The position numbers and the translations under genes were made by a program. A stretch of DNA of 64,000 nucleotides from Hyperoodon ampullatus (Eukaryota > Chordata > Mammalia > Artiodactyla > Ziphiidae): contig OX457062.1 in assembly GCA_949752795.1 (NCBI GenBank), positions 87,719,777-87,783,776 on the forward strand, in the 5' to 3' direction. Shown one piece after another: positions 23,252-35,351 of this stretch (positions within the stretch are counted from its first letter, which is position 1; every line of letters starts with the position of its first letter). The notes below the pieces were generated by a model, which made no database searches, was not told the origin of the DNA, and saw only the letters and a list, made by a program, of their open reading frames with translations.

Positions 23252-24166
23252 ATGAGAAGGCAGAAAAACACACAGCAGGTAAAGGAGCAAGATAAAACCC
23301 TACCAGACCTAACAAATGAAGAGGTAATAGGCAGTCTACCTGAAAAAGAGTTCAGAATAATGATAGTAAAGCTGATCCAAGATTCTATTTCCAAGATCCA
23401 AAATCTTGGAAATAGAATAGACAATATGCAAGAAACAGTTAACAAGGACCTAGAAGAACTAAAGATGAATCAAGCATCGATTAAAAACACAATAAATGAA
23501 ATGAAAAATATTCTAGATGGGATCAATAGCAGAATAACTGAGGCAGAAGAACGAATAAGTGAGGTGGAAGATAAAATAGTGGAAATAACTGATGCAGAGC
23601 AAAATAAAGAAAAAAGAATGAAAAGAACAGAGGACAGTCTCAGAGACCTCTGGGACAACATTAAACGCACCAACATTCGAATTATAGGGGTTCCAGAAGA
23701 AGAAGAGAAAAAGAAAGGGACTGAGAAAATATTTGAAGAGATTATAGTTGAAAACTTCCCTAATATGGGAAAGGAAATAGTTAATCAAGTTCAGGAGGCA
23801 CAGAGAGTCCCATACAGAATAAATCCAAGGAGAAATACGCCAAGACACATATTAATCAAACTGTCAAAAATTAAACACAAAGAAATCATATTAAAAGCAG
23901 CAAGGGAAAAACAACAAATAACACACAAGGGAATCCCCATCAGGTTAACAGCTGATCTCTCAGCAGAAACGCTACAAGCCAGAAAGGAGTGGCAGGACAT
24001 AATTAACGTGATGAAGGAGAGAAACCTGCAACCAAGATTACTCTACCCAGCAAGGATCTCATTCAGATTTGATGGAGAAATTAAAACGTTTACAGACAAG
24101 CAAAAGCTGAGAGAGTTCAGCACCACCAAACCAGCTTTACAACAAATGCTAAAGGAACTTCTCTAG
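23252..24166 (+). CDS. L1 ORF1 protein, intact, 304 aa
   Basis: This is the RNA-binding chaperone of the L1 particle. It starts [10 protein letters not shown] and is open to its stop. Acidic and basic heptads from about residue 45 to 135 form the trimer coiled coil. The RRM-like domain starts at [10 protein letters not shown] (141-150). The C-terminal domain includes the basic [10 protein letters not shown] (218-227) and [14 protein letters not shown] (267-280), surfaces used for nucleic-acid binding in the human protein. The upstream 5'UTR is its promoter; ORF2 follows after 58 bp on the same RNA. Confidence 0.95.
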   Translation: MRRQKNTQQVKEQDKTLPDLTNEEVIGSLPEKEFRIMIVKLIQDSISKIQNLGNRIDNMQETVNKDLEELKMNQASIKNTINEMKNILDGINSRITEAEERISEVEDKIVEITDAEQNKEKRMKRTEDSLRDLWDNIKRTNIRIIGVPEEEEKKKGTEKIFEEIIVENFPNMGKEIVNQVQEAQRVPYRINPRRNTPRHILIKLSKIKHKEIILKAAREKQQITHKGIPIRLTADLSAETLQARKEWQDIINVMKERNLQPRLLYPARISFRFDGEIKTFTDKQKLREFSTTKPALQQMLKELL

Positions 24167-24224
24167 GCAAGGAACACAACAGAAGGAAAATACCTACAAT
24201 AATGAACCCAAAGCAATTAAGGAA

Positions 24225-27200
24225 ATGGGAATAGGAACATACATATCAATCATTACCTTAAATGTAAATGGACTAAATGCTCCCACCAAAAGACACAGAG
24301 TGGCTGAATGGATACAAAAACAAGACCCATATATATGCTGTCTACAAGAGACCCACTTCAGACCTAGAGACACATACAGATTGAAAGTAAGGGGATGGAA
24401 AAAGATATTCCATGCAAGTGGAAATCAAAAGAAAGCTGGAGTAGCAATTCTTATATCAGACAAAATAGACTTTAAAATAAAGACTATTACAAGAGACAAA
24501 GAAGGACAGTACATAATGATCAAGGGATCGATCCAAGAAGAAGATATAACAATTGTAAATATTTATGCACCCAACATAGGAGCACCTCAAAACATAAGGC
24601 AAATACTAACAGCCATAAAAGGGGAAATCGACAGTAACACATATAGAGTAGGGGAGTTTAACACCCCACTTTCACCAATGGACAAATCATCCAAAATGAA
24701 AATAAATAGGGAAACACAAGCTTTAAATGATACATTAAACAAGATGGACTTAGTTGATATTTATAGGACATTCCAACCAATAACAACAGAATACAGATTT
24801 TTCTCAAGTGCTCATGGAACATTCTCCAGGATAGATCATATCCTGGGTCACAAATCAAGCCTTGGTAAATTTAAGAAAATTGAAATTGTATCAAGTATCT
24901 TTTCTGACCACAATGCTATGAGACTAGACATCAATTACAGGAAAAGATCTGTAAAAAATACAAACACATGGAGGCTAAACAATACACTACTCAATAACGA
25001 AGTGATCACTGAAGAAATCAAAGAGGAAATTAAAAAATACCTAGAAACAAATGACAATGGAGACACAACGACCCAAAACCTATGGGACACAGCAAAAGCA
25101 GTTCTAAGGGGGAAGTTTATAGCAATACAATCCCACCTTAAGAAACAGGAAACATTTCGAGTAAACAACCTGACCCTGCACCTGAAGCAATTAAAGAAAG
25201 AAGAACAAAAAATCCCCAAAGTTACCAGAAGGAAAGAAATCATAAAGATCAGATCAGAAATAAATGAAATAGAAATGAAGGAAACAATAGCAAATATCAA
25301 TAAAATTAAAAGCTGGTTCTTTGAGAAGATAAACAAAATTGATAAACCATTAGCCAGACTCATCAAGAAAAAGAGGGAGAAGACTCCAATCCATGGAATT
25401 AGAAATGAAAAAGGAGAAGTAACAACTGACACTGCAGAAATACAAAAGATCATGAGAGATTACTACAAGCAACTCTATGCCAATAAAATGGACAACCTGG
25501 AAGAAATGGACAAATTCTTAGAAATGCACAACCTGCCAAGACTGAATCAGGAAGAAGTAGAAAATATGAATAGACCAATCACAAGCACTGAAATTGAAAC
25601 TGTGATTAAAAATCTTCCAACAAACAAAAGCCCAGGACCAGATGGCTTCACAGGCGAATTCCATCAAACATTTAGAGAAGAGCTAACACCTATCCTTCTC
25701 AAAATCTTCCAAAATATAGCAGAGGGAGAAGCACTCCCAAACTCATTCTACGAGGCCATCATCACCTTGATACCAAAACCAGGCAAGGATGTCACAAAGA
25801 AAGAAAACTACAGGCCAATATCACTGATGAACATAGATGCAAAAATCCTCAACAAAATACTAGCAAACAGAATCCAACAGCACATTAAAAGGATCATACA
25901 CCATGATCAAGTGGGGTTTATTCCAGGAATGCAAGGATTCTTCAATATATGCAAATCAATCAATGTGATACACCATATTAACAAATTAAAGGAGAAAAAC
26001 CATATGATCATCTCAATAGATGCAGAGAAAGCTTTCGACAAAATTCAACACCGATTTATGATAAAAACCCTCCAGAAAGTAGGCATAGAGGGAACTTTCC
26101 TCAACATAATAAAGGCCATATATGACAAACCCACAGCCAACATTGTCCTCAATGGTGAAAAACTGAAACCATTTCCACTAAGATCAGGAACAAGACAAGG
26201 CTGCCCACTCTCACCACTCTTACTCAACCTAGTTTTCGAAGGTTTAGCCACAGCAATCAGAGAAGAAAAGGAAATAAAAGGAATCCAAATTGGAAAAGAA
26301 GAAGTAAAGCTGTCACTGTTCGCAGATGACATGATACTATACATAGAGAATCCTAAAGATGCTACCAGAAAACTACTAGAGCTAATCAATGAATTTGGTA
26401 AAGTAGCAGGATACAAAATTAATGCACAGAAATCTCTGGCATTCCTGTACACTAATGATGAAAAATCTGAAAGTGAAATCAAGAAAACACTCCCATTTAC
26501 CACTGCAACAAAAAGAATAAAATGGCTAGGAATAAACCTACCTAAGGAGACAAAAGATCTGTATGCAGAAAATTATAAGACACTGATGAAAGAAATTAAA
26601 GATGATACAAATAGATGGAGAGATATACCATGCTCCTGGATTAGAAGAATCAATATTGTGAAAATGACTCTACCACCCAAAGCAATCTACAGATTCAATG
26701 CAATCCCTATCAAACTACCACTGGCATTTTTCACAGAACTAGAACAAAAAATTTCAAAATTTGTTTGGAAAAACAAAAGACCCCGAATAGCCAAAGCAAT
26801 CTTGAGAACGAAAAATGGAGCTGGAGGAATCAGGCTCCCTGACTTCAGACTATACTACAAAGGTACAGTAATCAAGACAGTGTGGTACTGGCACAAAAAC
26901 AGAAAGATAGATCAATGGAACAGGATAGAAAGCCCAGAGATAGACCCACGTACATATGGTCAACTTATCTTTGATAAAGGAGGCAGGAATGTACAGTGGA
27001 GGAAGGACAGCCTCTTCAAAAAGTGGTGCTGGGAAAACTGGACAGGGACATCTAAAAGTATGATATTAGATCATTCCCTAACACCATACACAAAAATAAG
27101 CTCAAAATGGATTGAAGACCTAAATGTAAGGCCAGACACTATCAAACTCTTAGAGGAAAACATAGGTAGAACACTCTATGACATAAATCACAGCAAGGTC

Positions 27201-28043
27201 CTTTTGGACCCACCTCCTAGAGAAATGGAAATAAAAACAAAGATAAACAAATGGGACCTAATGAAACTTCAAAGCTTTTGCACAGCAAAGGAAACCATAA
27301 ACAAGACCAAAAGACAACCCTCAGAATGGGAGAAAATATTTGCAAATGAAGCAACTGACAAAGGATTAATCTCCAAAATTTATAAGCAGCTCATGCAGCT
27401 CAATAGCAAAAAAACAAACAACCCAATCCAAAAATGGGCAGAAGACTTAAATAGGCATTTCTCCAAAGAAGATATACAGACTGCCAACAAACACATGAAA
27501 GAATGCTCAACACCATTAATCATTAGAGAAATGCAAATCAAAACTACAATGAGATATCATCTCACACCAGTCAGAATGGCCATCATCAAGAAATCTAGAA
27601 ACAATAAATGCTGGAGAGGGTGTGGAGAAAAGGGAACACTCTTGCACTGCTGGTGGGAATGTGAATTGGTACAGCCGCTATGGAGAACAGTATGGAGTTT
27701 CCTTAAAAAACTAAAAATAGAACTACCATATGACCCAGCAATCCCACTACTAGGCATATACCCTGTAAAAACCATAATTCAAAAAGAGACATGTACCAAA
27801 ATATTCATTGCAGCTCTATTCACAATAGCCCGGAGCTGGAAACAACCTAAATGTCCATCATCGGATGAATGGATAAAGAAGATGTGGCACATATATACAA
27901 TGGAATATTACTCAGCCATAAAAAGAAACGAAATTGAGCTATTTGTAATGAGGTGGATAGAACTAGAGTCTGTCATACAGAGTGAAGTAAGTCAGAAAGA
28001 GAAAGACAAATACCGTATGCTAACACATATATATGGAATTTAA
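24225..28043 (+). CDS. L1 ORF2 protein, full length, 1272 aa, with Asp-to-Glu at endonuclease residue 144
   Basis: The protein combines an APE-like endonuclease and a reverse transcriptase for target-primed reverse transcription. The frame is uninterrupted for 1272 codons (human 1275). The endonuclease (about 1-238) shows N13, E42, N146, D204, D228 and H229, but the usual GDFN motif reads GEFN (codon GAG at 24654-24656). The reverse transcriptase shows motif [10 protein letters not shown] with D599 and the catalytic FADD at 699-702. The C-terminal cysteine motif has C1129, C1133, H1141, C1142 and C1146. Numbering runs one behind human ORF2p throughout. Reverse transcriptase activity looks possible; endonuclease activity is doubtful. 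Confidence 0.96.
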   Translation: MGIGTYISIITLNVNGLNAPTKRHRVAEWIQKQDPYICCLQETHFRPRDTYRLKVRGWKKIFHASGNQKKAGVAILISDKIDFKIKTITRDKEGQYIMIKGSIQEEDITIVNIYAPNIGAPQNIRQILTAIKGEIDSNTYRVGEFNTPLSPMDKSSKMKINRETQALNDTLNKMDLVDIYRTFQPITTEYRFFSSAHGTFSRIDHILGHKSSLGKFKKIEIVSSIFSDHNAMRLDINYRKRSVKNTNTWRLNNTLLNNEVITEEIKEEIKKYLETNDNGDTTTQNLWDTAKAVLRGKFIAIQSHLKKQETFRVNNLTLHLKQLKKEEQKIPKVTRRKEIIKIRSEINEIEMKETIANINKIKSWFFEKINKIDKPLARLIKKKREKTPIHGIRNEKGEVTTDTAEIQKIMRDYYKQLYANKMDNLEEMDKFLEMHNLPRLNQEEVENMNRPITSTEIETVIKNLPTNKSPGPDGFTGEFHQTFREELTPILLKIFQNIAEGEALPNSFYEAIITLIPKPGKDVTKKENYRPISLMNIDAKILNKILANRIQQHIKRIIHHDQVGFIPGMQGFFNICKSINVIHHINKLKEKNHMIISIDAEKAFDKIQHRFMIKTLQKVGIEGTFLNIIKAIYDKPTANIVLNGEKLKPFPLRSGTRQGCPLSPLLLNLVFEGLATAIREEKEIKGIQIGKEEVKLSLFADDMILYIENPKDATRKLLELINEFGKVAGYKINAQKSLAFLYTNDEKSESEIKKTLPFTTATKRIKWLGINLPKETKDLYAENYKTLMKEIKDDTNRWRDIPCSWIRRINIVKMTLPPKAIYRFNAIPIKLPLAFFTELEQKISKFVWKNKRPRIAKAILRTKNGAGGIRLPDFRLYYKGTVIKTVWYWHKNRKIDQWNRIESPEIDPRTYGQLIFDKGGRNVQWRKDSLFKKWCWENWTGTSKSMILDHSLTPYTKISSKWIEDLNVRPDTIKLLEENIGRTLYDINHSKVLLDPPPREMEIKTKINKWDLMKLQSFCTAKETINKTKRQPSEWEKIFANEATDKGLISKIYKQLMQLNSKKTNNPIQKWAEDLNRHFSKEDIQTANKHMKECSTPLIIREMQIKTTMRYHLTPVRMAIIKKSRNNKCWRGCGEKGTLLHCWWECELVQPLWRTVWSFLKKLKIELPYDPAIPLLGIYPVKTIIQKETCTKIFIAALFTIARSWKQPKCPSSDEWIKKMWHIYTMEYYSAIKRNEIELFVMRWIELESVIQSEVSQKEKDKYRMLTHIYGI

Positions 28044-28272
28044 GAAAAAAAATGTCATGAAGAACCTAGGGGTAAAACAGGAATAAAGACACAGACCTAC
28101 TGAGAATGGACTTGAGGATATGGGGAGGGGGAAGGGTAAGCTGTGACAAAGTGAAAGAGAGGCATGGACATATATACACTACGAAACGTAAGGTAGATAG
28201 ATAGTGGGAAGCAGCTGCATAGCACAGGGAGATCAGCTCGGTGCTTTGTGACCGCCTAGAGGGGTGGGGATA

Positions 28273-28291
28273 GGGAGGGTGGGAGGGAGGG
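28273..28291 (+). promoter_or_regulatory. G-quadruplex-type tract in L1-B 3'UTR
   Basis: Five GGG runs separated by single bases occur on the sense strand. G-rich tracts in the 3'UTR are a conserved L1 trait; their folding here is inferred. Confidence 0.7.
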
Positions 28292-28364
28292 AGACGCAAG
28301 AGGGAAGGGATGTGGGAACAGATGTATATGTATGACTGATTCACTTTGTTATAAAGCAGAAACT

Positions 28365-28370
28365 AATAAA
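28365..28370 (+). terminator. L1-B polyadenylation signal AATAAA
   Basis: AATAAA runs directly into the remaining short A-tail that ends at the 3' target duplication. Confidence 0.85.
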
Positions 28371-28373
28371 AAA

Positions 28374-28391
28374 AAAGTGAATATGAAGAGA
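28374..28391. repeat. 3' target-site duplication of L1-B
   Basis: Exact copy of 20996-21013, overlapping the end of the A-tail by up to three bases. Confidence 0.95.
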
Positions 28392-29624
28392 TTTTGTGCT
28401 AGCTAAATAACATCAAGAAGAACATTATGCCTTTTTTTGAGACAATAAATGCCTATAAAATTTCAACAATAATCCAAAGCACAATAATCATTACTAGCTT
28501 ATATTTTAAATCTGAATTTGATTGATGTGTCAGTACTCTAGTATTCATAACATTAAAAAATTAAGAATTTTATTTAACCCTTATTTATTTCATTCTTTTA
28601 AAACAATGCATCTTTCGAGATTGTTATACTGAAATTCTTTATTTCCCGTAAGAAGGTTGTAAAATCAGAATTTCAACTTTCCTATCTCAAAATTTCAAAA
28701 GAATGAAAAATCCCAAAATCATACATCACAATAATGTCCATGAGAAATCATATTCAATTTAGGCAAGTAAAGGATATAGAGTATGAGGAAAATTTGTGTT
28801 TTTTTGAGTCAAACTGAAAACTAGCATAAATTACACATATTATTTAATAAGACGTTTTTAATAAGTGTGAATCTACAAGGGATAACATTTTAAACACAAG
28901 CTTGTCAAAATAATTTCTATGAACTCCGAATCATTTTTGGTAGTTGAAAGACTTTGAGATTTACCCATTTGCAGTCACAGCTACTAAGTTCTTTCAGAAA
29001 ATATGACTTAAAGCTTTTTATCCCCATTAATCAAATTCTGTCATGTACAAAAATGTTAGCGATATCATTAAATGTGTCAGCTGAGTGTGTCTATTTAGTA
29101 TTGTCAATGTACTATATAATGACTGTGGAATTAATCTAGCAGCTATAATGTCATTGTTCATGTACCACATTGTCAATGCTTTAAAATGAGACTATTAAAA
29201 TGTTTAATAATAAATATTAATGTTAATAACATATAAAAACAATTTCATATTCATAGCCCTTAAACTTTTCTATAAAGATGATTTAATTATTCTATTTCTT
29301 GCATGCAAGATACTTTTCTCATTTGGAAAATATGTGGTTTTAACCCCTATGCCTAGGGACAGATAAAAAGAGAAAATGTGCATGAATAATTAACAGGAAG
29401 TGGTGAGTATTTGGATGGAGATGAGTGAAGGCAAAGGAAGGTTAAGAAAAAAATACAAATAATATTTATATTTATGTAATACAAAGACAATGCAAAAACT
29501 TAAGCCTGCATAACTGGGATAATGATAGTATCATTGATAGAATTAGGAGGTGAATCTGATTTGTCAGTAAAAGCAGAGGAACAGAGAAGAAAAGATGTTG
29601 GAGATGACCAGTTTTTTCTACTAC
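28392..29624. other. AT-rich unique sequence, no gene recognised
   Basis: No convincing exon or assignable repeat was seen. Confidence 0.5.
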
Positions 29625-30820
29625 ATCAAACTAAAAACTACTATTACATCAAACTAAATACCTTATGAACAGCAAAAGAAACACTGAACAAATGAAAAGG
29701 CAACCTATGGAATGGGAGAAGACATTTGCAAACCATATATCAGATAAGGAGTTCATATCTAAAATGTATAAAGAACTCATAAAACTTCAACAGCAACAAC
29801 AACAAATACCTAAATTATCCAATTTAAAAATGGGCAGATGAAAAAATAGACATGTTATTCCCAAAGAATAGAAATGGCCAACAGATACATGAAAGATGCT
29901 CAACATCACTAATCATCAGGGAAATGCAAATCAAAACTACAATGAGATATCACCTAACACTTGTTAGGATGACTATCAACAAGAAGACAAGAGATAAGTA
30001 TCAGCAAGGATGTGGAGAAAGAGGGAACCCTTGTGCATTGTTGGTGGGAATATAAACTGGTTTTGCCAACATGGAAAACTATATGAGATTCCTCAAAAAA
30101 ATTAGAAGTGCAACTGTCATTTAATCCAACAACTTCACTTCTGGGTACATATTCAAAGAAAATAAAAATAGGATATCAAAAAATATCTGCACTTCCATGT
30201 TTATTGTAGCATTGTTCATGATAGCCAAGATAGAGAAACAACCTAAATATCCATCAACAGATGAAAGGGTAAAGGTGATGTGATATATCTGTACAATGAA
30301 AATTAGTTATCTTTGACAAAGAAAGAAATCCAAGCATTTGTGATACTGTAAGTTGATCTTGAGGGCATTATGCTTGGTGAGATAAGCCAGACAAAGAAAG
30401 ACAAATTCTATATTGTATCATTTACAGTAGAATAAAAAAAACCAAAAAAAAAATCATAAAAACAGAGAGGACAATGGTAGTTACCAGGGGCTAGGAGTTG
30501 AGAGGATTGGGGAGATTTTGTTTAAGCATACAAATTTGCAACCAGTAGATAAATAAGTTCTGGAGACCAAATCCACAGCACAGTGATTATAGACAACAAT
30601 ACTTATTATAAACATCAAACTTGCTAAGAGACTAGATCTTAAATGCTCTAATCACAAACAAGAAATGATAATTATGTGACACAATAGAGGTGTTAGCTTA
30701 AGCTCTGGTGGTAAACACATTACAATATATAAATATATCAAATCAGCACAGTGTACACCTTAAACTTACACAATGTTATAGGTAAATTATGTCTCAATAA
30801 AAATGTATATTTTTGGCATA
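29625..30820 (+). mobile_element. Older L1, 5'-truncated (ORF2 end and 3'UTR)
   Basis: ATGGGAGAAGACATTTGCAAACC, AGATATCACCTAACACTTGTTAGGATG and GGATGTGGAGAAAGAGGGAACCC match the ORF2 C-terminal region of L1-B. The longest remnant frame (29852-30055) still reads [18 protein letters not shown]. The end is GTCTCAATAAAAATG. Frameshifts and stops exclude function. Confidence 0.85.
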
Positions 30821-33444
30821 GACAAAATTGATCTGATTTTTTATTCTTTCTGGAGGGTTTTCACTTTTTTCTTCTGAAGGTTGAATCCAAAGGGGTCAGA
30901 GAATTAATTTGTTCTGGGTTAGTGATCAGAAGTGGATTTTCTTTCTAGAGCCCTTTTTAAAGAAGTTCTGTTATAATAAAAACCTCTCCCACCACTCCTT
31001 CTAAAGTAAATTGTATTTTTGTTCAAAATATTAGCTGCATCCCTCTGAAAAATAATTTATACATTTGTGCTTTACTGATGTCAAACTTGGCTTTGTGATT
31101 GGCTTTGATCAATGGAATGTGAGTGGAAATGATGTGTACTGCTTTCAAGCAGTTTTAGAGTCATCTCATTATTTCACCACATTCTCTTTTGACTCCCAAC
31201 TGAAAATTTCCCAGAGAGGGTCTATCCTTTAGCCTGGATCCAAGATATAAGATTACATGGATGAGAATCCTAAGAGTCCCCAAAATGGACATGAGGCATA
31301 AGTGCGAAACAAACCTTATTGTTAAAAGCCATTGAGATTGTTGGCTTGTTTGTTATTGCATCCTAGCTTAACCTAAACTGGCTGATGCAGCCCCCAACAC
31401 AGAAGTTCTGCTTTGCTGTTTTAAATAATGGGTCAAGGGGAAAGGCTAAGGCAAAGAGCTTCAGGTTGATGTGAAGTCGTCTACACAGTGCCCTCTCATG
31501 TATGAGTGGGAGGGTTGCTTTTGACATTTTGAATTAGACAATTTTTTTCTTTGAAGAGCCTTACAAGATATTTAGCATCTTTGATCCTTAAGGTGATTTT
31601 GTACCACCACAACTTCCCATACCAGATTATAACACTCCAATCATTAGAAAACAGAGAACAAACAAAGAAAACCCCCCAAAATCTCTGGTGGGTGGTGGTA
31701 CTGTCCCCGCTTGAAAACCACTAGATCAACTGATGTCTACAAACTACAAATTGAGAATGTGTAAATGCTAGGCATCTCATCTAAACATATAGCCCTAGAG
31801 GACAGGAAAGGAATCCTGTGTTTCTTTGCATCTCCTCCAGTTCTGAACAAATACTTTAGCATGAGCAATTCTTCTTAAAAATTGAATGAACTAAGATGAT
31901 TTTGAATTCTGATCTATTCCAAAAAGAAGACCACAGTCTCCTCATCTTCAACCTACAGGCAGTTTATATACAGGAAGAAGAATTTCCTGAGTTTCGGGAT
32001 TAAAAAATGTGAGAAGTTATATTGGTACCTCTTAGTTCAGTGTATAAATACATTCGCTCCTGGGAATTTTATCCTCATGTAAAATTCTCTTTTTCTATTG
32101 CCCAGTCTAAAAAAAATGGTAAATGGCTGTTAGAAAGGTCTAGATTGTGGTAGGTAGTTAGTGACCTTGCACCAATAGAAACATACATGATTCCTTTTCC
32201 ATCCATTCCAGACTTGAATGGTAACCTTGGGCAGCTAACACGGTTCCCTGAGTCTTTGTTCTAAGATCACAGAGAGAATAGATAGGCAGCTATGCATAAA
32301 GAGTGTCTAAAGTGTTGCTTTTTCTCTGTGGGGCTCATACCAGAGTCTGTGTGTTGTTGCAAGCTGAGTTGCTCCCTTCTCTGCTAATTGGATCATCCAT
32401 GGTAAAAAGTGCCAGGCTTATCCTTAGGCGATGTAAAGCACGGAGGCTCAAAGAAGAAAAAGGAATAACCTGTAGTGAGAGAAAGCTGGCAGGAAGACAG
32501 GCACAGACATCGTTTATCTCAAATGCTGAGCAGTGGAAGGTGTCGTATCTAAGGGATTTAGGTCTAGAATATCAGCACTTCTTGTTATGATTGTTTAGGA
32601 TCCTCTGTCAATGGATTAGAAAGGACAAGAGAGTTCACAGACCATCAGATAAAGCAAGATCAAAAGAGCAGGGAGTAGTAATAGAATTGTACCCCACCTC
32701 TCACTTCCCTCTTCTAAGCATCCACCTACTCCAGAGAGGTTCTGTTAAAACACTTCAGGATGTCTGAATATGACTCAAAACACTCATTATGTTAGTCATG
32801 ACAGGCTGCTACTCCTGTATGTCCACTTGGGTGGATTTCTGATCTCTTCACACAGTAGATTATTTGTCCAATTTAGGTTGTGATTTCCTGGGAAAGAGAA
32901 TATTCACTCTATATCAGCAACAGTATAAGTGATAACTTCATTGATGTCAGCCTTGTCGCTCCACCAAGTTTGTTCAATTTACTTAGGGCAAGGTCTCTAT
33001 CTTAGTTCCTCATCTCCCTCCCACTACTTAGCACACTGATGGACCACTTGCTGACTAAAATAATAGTGTATAATGAATCATATTCTAAGTATTTATTACC
33101 CTTATCTCTATAATTAGTAATGCCAATAAAAATATATTTTATTTCCTGAGGTAGCAAGTGCATTAAGATTGATTTGAAGTTGCCATGTCCCTTTCTTTCC
33201 AAAACCATACCTTAGTCTTCAACCAAAATGTGTTCATAGTAAGAAAACTAGATACACGTTAACTTTTTGAAAGTATTTGTCATATCATAAAAGGTAGATA
33301 TTTGGGGTGGCTCCTAAGACATAATTTGAGAAAGAGGTCTCTGGTCCTTTATAAATTGCAGAATGTCTAAATTTCTGGATCCTCTAACAAATAGAAACTC
33401 TTTACATATATATATATATATGTCCTTGAAAGGAGAATAAAGCA
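30821..33444. other. Mostly unique sequence
   Basis: About 31000-31390 resembles an ancient mammalian repeat (TTGATCAATGGAATGTGAGTGG...AGCCATTGAGATTGTTGGCTTG...) whose family I cannot name. The rest has no recognisable gene. A (TA)n lies at about 33407-33421. Confidence 0.4.
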
Positions 33445-33458
33445 GCTGGTTGGAATTT

Positions 33459-33530
33459 TTTTTAACTTTTTATTTTACATTGGAGTATAGTTGATTAACA
33501 ATGTTGTGATAGTTTCAGGTACACAGAAAA
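33459..33530 (-). mobile_element. Very short (72 bp) L1 3'-end insertion
   Basis: Antisense L1 3' end (CATTGGAGTATAGTTGATTAACAATGTTGTG...) with a T-rich start, flanked by exact duplications GCTGGTTGGAATTT at 33445-33458 and 33531-33544. It is an extreme 5' truncation. Confidence 0.9.
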
Positions 33531-33583
33531 GCTGGTTGGAATTTGCCCTTTACTCTTACTTTGACCTGCTTCTTTGTCTTTTA

Positions 33584-33613
33584 TATTGTGTGTGTGTGTG
33601 TGTGTGTGTGTGT
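33584..33613. repeat. (TG)n microsatellite
   Basis: Uninterrupted TG dinucleotides. Confidence 0.9.
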
Positions 33614-34737
33614 TGATCAGAATCTGATTAAATTCGCTTCAACATACTCTTTTACAGGTTATAGCTGGGGTTCATGGGGACTTTAAGAGCAGTTGTTTAT
33701 GAGTCTTTGAAAATGATCTGCAAATATTCCTTGACTTAGTAGAGACTTATTCTGGTTAGATTCTTGGGAACATTTGAAGTTCAAGGTCTACAGACTCTTG
33801 GAGACTCTAAATATGTTGAATGCACGTCTTGGAAAAGCTGAAACATTTCCCAAATTTTAAAGCATTTATCAGGCCTTTCCACGTATCATACTTCCTTTTG
33901 AATCTACATTTCCTTGAAGGTGAGCCAAGGATATTTATAGATAAATTCAAAACTCTTTGTTGTTCAAGTTCTGGGCCATTCTTAATAGCTACCCTGAAAA
34001 CTCATTTTGGAAGATAATGTGTGAGCACAGAAATAACAGGTTTTGAGGATATAAAAACCTGGATTCATATTTTTATGTTTTCTTAATATCTAAAATGGGG
34101 TTAATAATACCTATACTGCAGAAGTATTGTGAAGTTTAAATAGACTAGTATATAGACTTTTTAGAAGATCCAAGAAGTGAAAACTTTATTATTTGTCTTG
34201 ATATCGTCTTTAAAAATATTCAACATGGCTGTTGAATTAAATAAGATAAATATTATGTCATTCTCTATAAATTAAATTCTAGCTTAAACAAAGAAGAAGA
34301 AATTTCAAATAATAATAAAATATGAGTCACCAGGAAAAAAAAAACTATGAAATAAATATGATAATAGCATCTCTAAGAAAAAGATGAGACTGCAGAGCAT
34401 CAGCTATGCCATCTCTTTGGAGGGATGTCTCATTTCAATATCCTTTCTTGTTCTTTTCATCTGGATTTCTTTATTTTTCATATGAAGGTTTCAATACCTG
34501 AGTGAATACCTCATAAGATTATTATGAGGTCAAAATGAGATCTATAGATACAAATGTGTTTTGAACAGTTAAAAGCAATGTGCATATAGAAGTTCTTCTC
34601 CCATTAATGTCTCATTTACTGCCATCATTAGGAAATAGGTGTTTTGTGGTGAAAAGAAGTCTTCCTCATTGTGTGATTTTTTTGTAACTATTTTGATAGA
34701 AGTGGTCCTACAATGCTTTAGCAACTTCTTTTTCTTT

Positions 34738-34847
34738 TTTTAAAAAAATTTATTTTATATTGGAGCATAGCTGATTAACAATGTTGTGTTAGTTTTGGGT
34801 GTACAGCAAAATGATCCAGCTATACATATACATGTATCTATTCTTTT
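34738..34847 (-). mobile_element. Very short (110 bp) L1 3'-end insertion
   Basis: Antisense L1 3' end (TATTGGAGCATAGCTGATTAACAATG...) flanked by exact 17-bp duplications GCAACTTCTTTTTCTTT at 34721-34737 and 34848-34864. Confidence 0.9.
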
Positions 34848-34967
34848 GCAACTTCTTTTTCTTTACATGGTCTACAGTAACATTTTCTTTATGGTTCATG
34901 GACAAGATTATCAACTTGAATCTTTCTACCCTTCTGTAAGAGAGTGACACTGTCAGAACTTTTGTAG

Positions 34968-35351
34968 TGTGGAATGTTGTTTCCCCTACACTTACTCGGG
35001 AGGAGGTCATTGAGAGCATGTGATCACCAGTTGATGTTTAAGCTGGATTCCAGCAACTGGAAACTCCTCAGCCTCTCCTTGCCCTTGGAATTTACACTCT
35101 GTCCACCTTTCCCACAGTGGGAATCAGTCTCCAAGTACAAAGACTTGAGAGAGCAAGGTGTCATTAGGGCCATCTGGACAGTATATGTGGCTGAACCCAG
35201 ATAAGTCCTCTATATAAAATTTTCAGATTCTGGTAGGTGGGTGTGAAGAACTACTTGTTTTTTGGCCACCCAATCTGGAGTAGTTTGCCTCATTCTTCAG
35301 TGAAACTTTCTCCCTGCCCTTCATGTATGGGGACCAGTTTGGAAACCAACA
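34968..35351 (+). repeat. 5' LTR of the endogenous retrovirus
   Basis: It shares with the 3' LTR the blocks GAGGAGGTCAT, CCACAGTGGGA, GACTTGAGAGAGCAAGGTGT and CAGATTCTGG/AAGATTCTGG. A TATA-like CTATATAAAA lies near 35210. Relative to the 3' LTR it has an extra ~18 bp near its start and lacks about 40 bp in the last third. The divergence marks an old insertion. Confidence 0.85.

Larger units (their letters stand above)
21014..28376 (+). mobile_element. Full-length L1 retrotransposon L1-B with both ORFs intact
   Basis: The element has a complete 5'UTR beginning GTCCGGAGGAAGATGGC, ORF1, a 58-bp spacer, ORF2, a 333-bp 3'UTR with a G-rich tract, AATAAA and a short A-tail of about nine residues. 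Exact 17-18 bp duplications flank it. The nick site would be within TTT/GA on the bottom strand, a loose match to the L1 preference. At about 7.36 kb it is longer than human L1 (about 6 kb), mainly through its 5'UTR. It is structurally intact, but one endonuclease active-site residue is changed (see ORF2). Confidence 0.97.

Noticed and set aside
24658..26503. Antisense frames inside L1-B ORF2, and their mirror at 138-846 in L1-A
   Set aside because: They are shadows opposite a confirmed coding frame and recur in both copies.
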